From Alphaproteobacteria bacterium HGW-Alphaproteobacteria-7 (GTDB lineage Bacteria; Pseudomonadota; Alphaproteobacteria; Sphingomonadales; Sphingomonadaceae), in the NCBI GenBank assembly GCA_002842735.1, contig PHEB01000005.1, forward strand, positions 1 to 64,000: a DNA stretch of 64,000 nucleotides, written 5' to 3'. A model generated the notes under the pieces. The model was not told the origin of the DNA. It did no database searches and was given only the letters and a program-made list of their open reading frames with translations. A program made the translations under genes and the position numbers. Below are positions 24,240 to 30,555 of the stretch, piece after piece (position 1 is the first letter of the stretch; each line of letters opens with the position of its first letter).

Positions 24240-26674
24240 TCCGCGGCCTGCCAGACGGGCTGGCCGTCCCCATCCACCGCGCCATCGGGCCACTCGCGCC
24301 CGGTCAGCGCTGGATACCACGCCGCAGGCTCATCCCCCACTGCTTCGCGCAGCAGATCGAGCCGCCTGACCGCGCTTTCACGGCCTGACAGGATGGTGAG
24401 CACCTCCGGCGCGCCCGACAGGTCGAGCCGCACCACCACGGATGCATCGGGCTGACGCACAAGGAAGCAGCGCGAATGCGCGGGGAGCGAGCGGATCAGT
24501 GCGAATTCGTGGCTCGTCAACCCGAACCCGTCGCAGTAATCTTCGGGCCGGGCGCGCGAATTGGGCATGAACACCATCGTCGCGGTCTGTTCGACCAGCG
24601 CGGTCGAAATCCGGCTGTCGAGCGCATCGCGCGCGCTTTGCGTGGCAAAACCGACCAGCGCGTTGCGTTTGCGCAGCGTCTTGAGCCAATCGCGGATGCG
24701 CGCGGCGAACACCTCGTCATCCAGCGCCTTCCAGCCTTCATCGATCAGGATCATGGTCGGCTGACCATCCAGCCGTTCATCGATGCGGTGGAACAGATAC
24801 ATCATCGTCGGCGTGCGCAGGCGCGGGTTTTCGAGCAGCGCGGTCATGTCAAAGCCGAGCACGCGCTCCGACAAGTCGAGCCGGTCGCGTTCGTTGTCGA
24901 ACAGCCAGCTATGTTCGCCGCCCTCTTGTCCATTGGCCCCGATCCACGCCGCCAGCCGATCCGCCAGATCGCCCGGTGTCGGGCGACGCGCGCCCGCGAG
25001 CAGTTCCTTGAAGTGGCGCAGCCGCCGCAGCGATGGATCATTGGCATAGGTCGCATCAACCGCCGCGCTGATGGTCGAAAATTCCTCAGGCCCATCGGCC
25101 TTGAGCAACACTGCCAGCCAATCGCGCAGGAACGCACGGTTGGCGGGGGCATCGGGCAGGATGAGCGGGTTGAACCCGGTGGGCATCCCCGGCGCGATCC
25201 GGTCATAGCGCCCGCCGATCCCGCGAATGAACAGCTCTGCCCCGCGATCCTTGTCGAACAGGATGGTGCGCGGTTTGAACTTCTGCGCTTGGGCTGCAAG
25301 GAAGTTCATCACCACGGTCTTGCCCGAACCGGATGGCCCGATGACCGAGAAATTGCCCAAGTCCCCGTGGTGGAAATTGAAGAAGAACGGGGTGGCGCTG
25401 GTGGTTTCCAGCAGCGTCACCGCATCGCCCCAGTGGTTGCCACTCGCCTGCCCCAGCGCAAAGCCGTGGAACGACCCGAAGCCCGCCATATTGGCCGAGG
25501 ATATCAGCGCACGGCGCACAATATATTCCTCGTTCCCCGGAAACTGCGCCCAGAACGCGGGTTCAAGGTTGGTGTCCTCACGTACCGCAATCGCGCCGGT
25601 ATCGGCCAGCGCCGCCGCGCAGGACGCCATGGCGTCATCAAGCCGGGGGAGCGAGCGTTCACGCACCAGCACGGTAAGGTGATGGTCGCCGAACCCGACC
25701 GCGCCATTGCCCAGCGCATCGCGCGCCGCCATCATGTCTGCGCGTTCGGCCGCGGCTTCCTCATCCACCGAACGCGACCGGCGCAGCGCAAGGTCGATGC
25801 GTTCTTTCGCCGTGGTGCGTTCGTTCGGGGCGTAGCTTTCCGTCACCACCATTTCGAACGGCAGGCGCAGCAGGTTATCGAGCAGGCCGGGCGAGGTCGC
25901 CTCGGGGTAGTCTTTCAGCCCGAGGATCGCGGCGAAATCGGGCGCGGCTGACCCGCGCAGCTCCATCGCATCAAGGCCAAAACTGGCGCGGCGATAGGGC
26001 AGCATATGGCCGATATCGGTCTCGGGCGCAGGACGGCGCACCGGGCGCATTTCGCCATTATAGAGCGCCGAGAGCAGCTCCAGCATCTCGGAATTCGTGC
26101 CTGCCGAGCCGGGCGCCTGATAATCCCCCAGCACCACCGCGCCGTAATTTTGCAGCGAGGCGACGAGGCCCGTGATCGCGGCCTTGAGGCTGCGGATGTC
26201 CTTGGGGTCGGCCTCAAGCTCATCCTGACGGCTGCGTGAGAACAGTTTGGAGAGCCGCTCGGGCAATCCGGTTTTGCCGCGCGCGGGGCGGCGGATCAGG
26301 GTGACGAACTGATCGTTGATAAACAGCGATCCCCCCGCCAGCCGCTGTTTCCAGCGCGCGTCGATATGGCGCGACAGGGCATCGGGGAACTCGGCGTCCA
26401 GCTCCACCTCCACGCGGCGGCGGATGACGTGGTGATACATCACAAACCGCGCGTCGAGGGTTGAGCGCAGCATCACCTCTCGCGTGGCGGCGTGGGCGTT
26501 CAGCGCATCGGAATCCTCGGTTTCAAACAGCAACCCTGGCACCTGAATCGCGCTCATCACCGATCCATCGCGCAGCAACACGGTGTTTTCGTCGATCAGC
26601 CGCGCATAGGGCAGCCGGTCGCCCACGCGCGCTTCCTTCGCGCTCCAAGCGGCGGCTCCGATCCACTTCTTCAT
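24236..26674 (-). CDS. virB4: VirB4-type secretion ATPase
   Basis: 812-residue ATPase, the largest energy component of type IV secretion. The N-terminal CagE/TrbE/VirB domain covers ~1-400. Walker A is VIGPSGSGKTVVMNFLAAQ near residue 435, Walker B TMILIDEGWKAL near residue 640, followed by RKRNALVGFATQSARDAL. Start ATG at 26674; 12 bp separate it from virB3. Length and motifs are those of a functional protein. It overlaps virB6 by 4 bp. Confidence 0.95.
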   Translation of the reverse strand: MKKWIGAAAWSAKEARVGDRLPYARLIDENTVLLRDGSVMSAIQVPGLLFETEDSDALNAHAATREVMLRSTLDARFVMYHHVIRRRVEVELDAEFPDALSRHIDARWKQRLAGGSLFINDQFVTLIRRPARGKTGLPERLSKLFSRSRQDELEADPKDIRSLKAAITGLVASLQNYGAVVLGDYQAPGSAGTNSEMLELLSALYNGEMRPVRRPAPETDIGHMLPYRRASFGLDAMELRGSAAPDFAAILGLKDYPEATSPGLLDNLLRLPFEMVVTESYAPNERTTAKERIDLALRRSRSVDEEAAAERADMMAARDALGNGAVGFGDHHLTVLVRERSLPRLDDAMASCAAALADTGAIAVREDTNLEPAFWAQFPGNEEYIVRRALISSANMAGFGSFHGFALGQASGNHWGDAVTLLETTSATPFFFNFHHGDLGNFSVIGPSGSGKTVVMNFLAAQAQKFKPRTILFDKDRGAELFIRGIGGRYDRIAPGMPTGFNPLILPDAPANRAFLRDWLAVLLKADGPEEFSTISAAVDATYANDPSLRRLRHFKELLAGARRPTPGDLADRLAAWIGANGQEGGEHSWLFDNERDRLDLSERVLGFDMTALLENPRLRTPTMMYLFHRIDERLDGQPTMILIDEGWKALDDEVFAARIRDWLKTLRKRNALVGFATQSARDALDSRISTALVEQTATMVFMPNSRARPEDYCDGFGLTSHEFALIRSLPAHSRCFLVRQPDASVVVRLDLSGAPEVLTILSGRESAVRRLDLLREAVGDEPAAWYPALTGREWPDGAVDGDGQPVWQAAE

Positions 26675-26686
26675 GTCCGGGCTTCC

Positions 26687-26971
26687 TTACGGCGCATAGG
26701 AATTGCATCCCCAGCGTTTGAAATTGGGCACGCGCGGACATTTGCTGACCTTGGTGATCCACAGGTCGAAAACGCGCGGTTCGCGCAGCGAAGCGAAATA
26801 GCCGATCACGTGCATCACAATCGGCACGGGAATGACCCAGAAGCTGTCGAGGATCAGGAACGCGATCGTCGTCACCATCAGGTTGATGACGAAGAAATTC
26901 ATCGTCACGCCTGCAAACATTTGCGGGCGGGTCAGGGTCCGGTGGACAGGTTGGCGAACCAGATCGGTCAT
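26687..26971 (-). CDS. virB3: VirB3-like inner-membrane protein
   Basis: 94-residue protein, MTDLVRQPVHRTLTRPQMFA, then two hydrophobic helices (FFVINLMVTTIAFLILDSF and IPVPIVMHVIGYFAS) and the conserved REPRVFDLW with a Cys-containing tail. This is the typical VirB3 layout; the protein docks VirB4 to the membrane. The ATG at 26971 overlaps the virB2 stop as ATGA. Confidence 0.9.
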   Translation of the reverse strand: MTDLVRQPVHRTLTRPQMFAGVTMNFFVINLMVTTIAFLILDSFWVIPVPIVMHVIGYFASLREPRVFDLWITKVSKCPRVPNFKRWGCNSYAP

Positions 26972-27267
26972 AGGCCGCTGATGCTCGCCACCAGCCGTGG
27001 TGCGCCGAAGATAATGAACACACCGACGATCACGGTTCCGCCATACCGCCAGTTCATCCGGCCAGTCAGCATCATGAAGCCGACTCCCGCAACGGCCATT
27101 ACCGCAAGGCTCGTCGCCACAGGGCCAAGTAAAATGTTCTGCATCCAACGAAGCGCATTCGTAATCGGGTCATCCCCCTGCGCAGTCTGCGCAAATGCGG
27201 CAGAAGGGGTAAGCGCCAGCATCAGCAGCGCGGCAAGGTGGGCAGGAAGGCGAAGCAGCGACATCAT
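26968..27267 (-). CDS. virB2: VirB2-like pilin
   Basis: 99-residue protein with an N-terminal signal (cleavage probably after PSAAFA) and two hydrophobic segments separated by a short basic loop (GRMNWRYGG), the organisation of VirB2/TrbC pilins. The mature part starts near QTAQGDDPITNALRWMQNIL. The gene lies 42 bp after virB1. Its presence indicates that a pilus or pilus-like stalk could be made. Confidence 0.88.
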   Translation of the reverse strand: MMSLLRLPAHLAALLMLALTPSAAFAQTAQGDDPITNALRWMQNILLGPVATSLAVMAVAGVGFMMLTGRMNWRYGGTVIVGVFIIFGAPRLVASISGL

Positions 27268-27309
27268 TTATTTATCCAGACCTTCAGATACATGGCGATC
27301 ATCCGCCGG

Positions 27310-27933
27310 TTATTGTGCAGCCGGGCGCGCATGGTTGGCAAGCCGTCCCATGATCGCCGCAACATATTGCTTTGTCTCGCGGATATTGGGAACGCCGCCC
27401 GCGCGCTCAACCCGCCCCGGGCCGGCATTATAGGCGGCGAGCGCCTTTTCCAGGTCGCCGTCAAACCGGTCGAGCTGTTCACGCAGGTATCGCGCCCCGC
27501 CTTCGAGATTGGCGAAGGGATCATCGGCATTCACGCCCAGATAACGCGCCGTCCCCGGCATCAATTGCGCAAGGCCGCGCGCGCCGACCGGCGACACTGC
27601 GTTTTCACGCCAGCGGCTTTCCTGCCACACCACCGCTTCGAGCAAGCTGGGCGACAGGTCGAACCGCGCGGCCAAGGCGTTGATGGTGGCGGCATAGCGC
27701 GGCGGCACGCCTGCGGCATGGAGCGCTGGATCGGCAATCGCGGAAGCGGGGAGCATCAGACCTCCCGGAAAATTGGCATCAAGTTCCGGCGATGCAGCAG
27801 GCGCGCCCGCCAGCGGCCCGGCCACCCAACGCGCGCCATCGGGGCCAAGCTCAAGCACATCGGCGCGCGCGCCGGTCGCAAGACCCAGCAGCGTGGCAGC
27901 AATCGTGACGCGGCTTATCGCGGCGAGAATCAT
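27310..27933 (-). CDS. virB1: Lytic transglycosylase, VirB1-like
   Basis: 207-residue periplasmic enzyme that opens peptidoglycan for assembly of the secretion apparatus. The signal peptide ends near GLATGARA. The SLT domain (residues ~85-200) shows the catalytic Glu in LEAVVWQESRWRENA and the motifs SPVGARGLAQLMPGTARYLG, NLEGGARYLREQL and ALAAYNAGPGRV. GGAGGG precedes the ATG at 27933. It is the first gene of the operon; its promoter region contains a consensus-matching PHO box 38 bp upstream. Confidence 0.9.
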   Translation of the reverse strand: MILAAISRVTIAATLLGLATGARADVLELGPDGARWVAGPLAGAPAASPELDANFPGGLMLPASAIADPALHAAGVPPRYAATINALAARFDLSPSLLEAVVWQESRWRENAVSPVGARGLAQLMPGTARYLGVNADDPFANLEGGARYLREQLDRFDGDLEKALAAYNAGPGRVERAGGVPNIRETKQYVAAIMGRLANHARPAAQ

Positions 27934-27971
27934 GTCCCAGCCCTCCAGAATGTCCCCTTTGTCTAACCTAA

Positions 27972-27989
27972 ATGACAGTCAGGTGACAG
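27972..27989 (-). promoter_or_regulatory. PHO box upstream of the virB operon
   Basis: On the minus strand 27989-27972 reads CTGTCACCTGACTGTCAT: two 7-mers, CTGTCAC and CTGTCAT, separated by 4 bases, matching the PhoB direct-repeat consensus at every position. It is oriented toward virB1 and ends 38 bp before its ATG, as expected if PhoB replaces the -35 element. It predicts induction of the virB operon by phosphate limitation. Confidence 0.75.
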
Positions 27990-28101
27990 CCTCGCGTCTC
28001 TGGTTGCCGCGCGCCGGTCTTCCGACAGCAAAACGGGCGATCCGCCAGAGGCAGCCCGCCCGGATGCGGTGATGTGGTGCGACCCGTGGGCCGCCTGCCG
28101 A

Positions 28102-28512
28102 TTATTCGCGATAGGTCAGTTGTTCGCTGCGCATATTGGCCGGGCGAAACTCGCCGCGGTCGAGCATCTTGATCGCCTTGCGCGCCAACCGCCGCGAATC
28201 GGTGGTGGTGCCATCGGCGGTATCGAGTTCAATCACCTCACGGCTGGCGAGTGCCGCTTCGAATGCGGTGCGGGCCTTGGTCTCGTTGCCGGCTTGGGCA
28301 TAGGCGATCCCCAGGTTGATCAGCAGTGCGGGATCATTGGGATCGGCAGCGCTGGCTTTCTCCAGCACCATCAGCGCCTGATCCACCCGTCCGGCAGAAA
28401 GCGGCTGGGCGGCGAGTTCGTTTGCCGCAACCGGCGGCTGCAATTGCGCCGCAGACGGTTCTGCCAGCGGTGCGGCGGCGATCAACGCAATGGCGAAGGC
28501 GGTCATGGACAT
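28102..28512 (-). CDS. TPR-repeat periplasmic protein
   Basis: 136-residue protein with an N-terminal signal sequence and one to two tetratricopeptide repeats (ALMVLEKASAADPNDPALLI followed by NLGIAYAQAGNETKARTAFE), including the family's Leu-Gly-Ala-Tyr-Ala pattern. TPRs mediate protein contacts. The C terminus is polar. ATG at 28512, with GAGGGAG upstream. It lies between the virB promoter and the lipoprotein gene and has its own start; no PHO-like box is seen in front of it. Specific function unknown. Confidence 0.75.
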   Translation of the reverse strand: MSMTAFAIALIAAAPLAEPSAAQLQPPVAANELAAQPLSAGRVDQALMVLEKASAADPNDPALLINLGIAYAQAGNETKARTAFEAALASREVIELDTADGTTTDSRRLARKAIKMLDRGEFRPANMRSEQLTYRE

Positions 28513-28836
28513 GGGCGAAGCTCCCTCTTCAACTGACGAGCATGATGACCCGGATCAGCAAGGGATGCAACAAAACTGAAACATTGTAATATTTCTGTAA
28601 TGCAAAACCATAGGTGGCTGGTTTTATTGTATATTAATGTGACTTGCGTGCCCGTCGCAGCTGCCGCCGCGCGATTCCTTCGTGGTCATATTTGTCTTTC
28701 TTCGGTCATAATCGCCTAACTGCCACATAGCTGTAATTCTGCAAGAATTCTGTCACGCACCAACCCTAGCGAGCATCAGGCGCACATCGTTCGTCGCGCT
28801 TGATTCGATTCTCGGCCATTGAGGGGACCGCTCGCT
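28513..28836. promoter_or_regulatory. Divergent intergenic region with two PHO-like boxes before the lipoprotein gene
   Basis: This 324-bp gap is AT-richer than its surroundings. On the plus strand TTGTCTT-TCTT-CGGTCAT (28692-28709) and CTGCCAC-ATAG-CTGTAAT (28720-28737) each have the 7-4-7 architecture of a PHO box, with 11 of 14 positions matching the consensus. A further CTGTCAC lies at 28749-28755. They are 80-145 bp upstream of the lipoprotein start. They are imperfect individually, but clustered and correctly oriented. Confidence 0.5.
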
Positions 28837-30441
28837 GTGAAAAATATTCAACGCTCTTTCGTTCTGGGTTGCAGCCTGATTGCACTGGCTGGCTGCGGAG
28901 CGGATGAAATCGTCTCGCCGGGTACCAGCGGCGACATCATCATCAACAACCCGACGCCGCCCGCGCCCACACCGACGCCCACGCCCACACCGACGCCCAC
29001 GCCCACACCGACGCAGTCGCTCGTCATCCCGGCGGCAGGATGCCCGACCATCGCGTCGACCGGCGGCCTGACCGATGCCGGCACTATCAGCGGCCCGACC
29101 GGCACCTATCGGGTGTGCCGCCTGCCCGAAACCTTCAACGTCAGTGATAACCTGCCATTCGTCAGCGGTCTGCTCTACCAGATCCAGGATCGCGTGAATG
29201 TCGGCGTTGACCGCGGCTTCAACAGCACCGGAACCGCTGCCACGCTCTCGATCGAACCAGGCGTAATCCTGTTTGCGCAGGCCAATTCGTTCTTCGTGGT
29301 CAATCGCGGCAACGCCATCCAGTCGAACGGAACCGCGGATCGCCCGATCATCTGGACCAGCCGTGACAATGTTATCGGCCTCACCAACGACAACAGCCAG
29401 CAACAATGGGGCGGCGTCGTGCTGCTGGGCCGCGCACCGGTTTCGGATTGCAACACCGGTGTGTTCAACACTGATGCCGCGCCGAACGCCAACCCGCAGT
29501 GCGAACAGCAGCTTGAAGGCACAGCAGTGGCAACGCCCTATGGCGGGTCGAACAGCGCCGATAGCTCGGGATCGTTCACCTTCAACCAGATCCGCTTTTC
29601 GGGCTTTGAACTTGCACCGGGCAACGAACTTCAGTCGCTCACCACCGGCGGCATCGGTTCGGGCACCACAATCAGGAACCTGATGTCGTTCAACAGCTCG
29701 GACGACGGTGTTGAATTCTTCGGCGGCACGGTCAACGTCACCAATATCGCGGTGATCGGGGCGTCGGACGATTCGCTTGACGTTGACACCGGCGCGCAGG
29801 CGAACCTTGAAAACGTGGTGGCGGTGCAGCGTGCCAGCACCGGCGACGCGCTGATCGAACTCGATTCGCCCAACAGCGCATCACTGCCGATCACCGCGCG
29901 CCCGCTCACGCGGATGCGGGTCAACAACTTCACCTTTGTGCAGCGTTCAACCACGTCCCCCCAGATGATCCGCGCACGCGGCGGTGCGGCGCTCGGCCTC
30001 ACCAACGGGGTAATGGACAAGGTCGATGGTGACGGATCGTTCTGCTTCCGCATCGACGAACAGGAAACGCTCGACGCGCTGCTGGCGATCAACTCGGTCG
30101 TCTGTGATGGCGGCACCACGCGTCAGGCCCGCGGTGATCGTTCCGCCGGTGCAAACGCCACCACCGATGCCGAAGTGCTGGCAGGCGTAACGGCGGGAAC
30201 CAATGTCAACCTGGCTTTCGCCATCACGCTGACCGGCGGGATCGTGAATGGTGCCAATGAAACTGCGGTGACTGCGTTCGATGCGACTGGCCTTGCGGCG
30301 ATCTTCACCGCCCGGCCAGGCATCGGTGCGGTTCAGAGCGGAGCAGACCTGAACGCCTTCCGCAACTGGACCTGCAACTCCTCGATCCAGGATTTCGGCA
30401 GTTCGACCGGCGCTTGCACGACACTGCCCGTATTCAGCTGA
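28837..30441 (+). CDS. Large outer-membrane-associated lipoprotein with Pro-Thr linker
   Basis: 534-residue lipoprotein. The signal peptide ends in the lipobox LAGC (Cys near residue 20). A (Pro-Thr)n linker occupies about residues 44-60, and the rest is rich in Asn, Thr, Gly and Ser with many short beta-prone stretches (e.g. IQSNGTADRPIIWTSRDN), suggesting a right-handed beta-helix. Four Cys occur in the middle and end. The GTG start at 28837 is preferred: GAGGGGA lies 9 bases upstream. It precedes a TonB receptor on the same strand, so it may act as its surface-exposed substrate-binding partner. PHO-like boxes lie upstream. Substrate unknown. Confidence 0.7.
   Translation: MKNIQRSFVLGCSLIALAGCGADEIVSPGTSGDIIINNPTPPAPTPTPTPTPTPTPTPTQSLVIPAAGCPTIASTGGLTDAGTISGPTGTYRVCRLPETFNVSDNLPFVSGLLYQIQDRVNVGVDRGFNSTGTAATLSIEPGVILFAQANSFFVVNRGNAIQSNGTADRPIIWTSRDNVIGLTNDNSQQQWGGVVLLGRAPVSDCNTGVFNTDAAPNANPQCEQQLEGTAVATPYGGSNSADSSGSFTFNQIRFSGFELAPGNELQSLTTGGIGSGTTIRNLMSFNSSDDGVEFFGGTVNVTNIAVIGASDDSLDVDTGAQANLENVVAVQRASTGDALIELDSPNSASLPITARPLTRMRVNNFTFVQRSTTSPQMIRARGGAALGLTNGVMDKVDGDGSFCFRIDEQETLDALLAINSVVCDGGTTRQARGDRSAGANATTDAEVLAGVTAGTNVNLAFAITLTGGIVNGANETAVTAFDATGLAAIFTARPGIGAVQSGADLNAFRNWTCNSSIQDFGSSTGACTTLPVFS
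28966..29013 (+). repeat. 18-bp direct repeats coding the Pro-Thr linker
   Basis: The unit CCCACACCGACGCCCACG occurs at 28966-28983 and 28984-29001 and partly from 29002. It encodes PTPTPT. Such an array can expand or contract without a frameshift, changing linker length. Confidence 0.8.
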
Positions 30442-30460
30442 TCGGCTGCTTTGAAATGGG

Positions 30461-30499
30461 GGGGCGCAGCCGTTGGCGGGCGCCCCTCGCCTTTCTTTT
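30461..30499 (+). terminator. Hairpin with T-rich tail between lipoprotein and TonB receptor genes
   Basis: GGGGCGC (30461-30467) pairs with GCGCCCC (30480-30486), and the stem is followed by CTTTCTTTT. It could terminate most transcripts after the lipoprotein and lower expression of the downstream receptor gene, giving a lipoprotein-to-receptor ratio above one. Confidence 0.6.
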
Positions 30500-30555
30500 C
30501 CGGCTGATGACAACCGGTGATTTCCCAAGGCCTATTCATGAAGGGGTCTAACATT

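Noticed and set aside
20051-27933. Integrated conjugative plasmid or ICE
   Set aside because: No relaxase, VirD4, integrase, tRNA-flanking direct repeats or partition genes were seen around the virB operon; the nearest tRNA is 5 kb away with housekeeping genes between.
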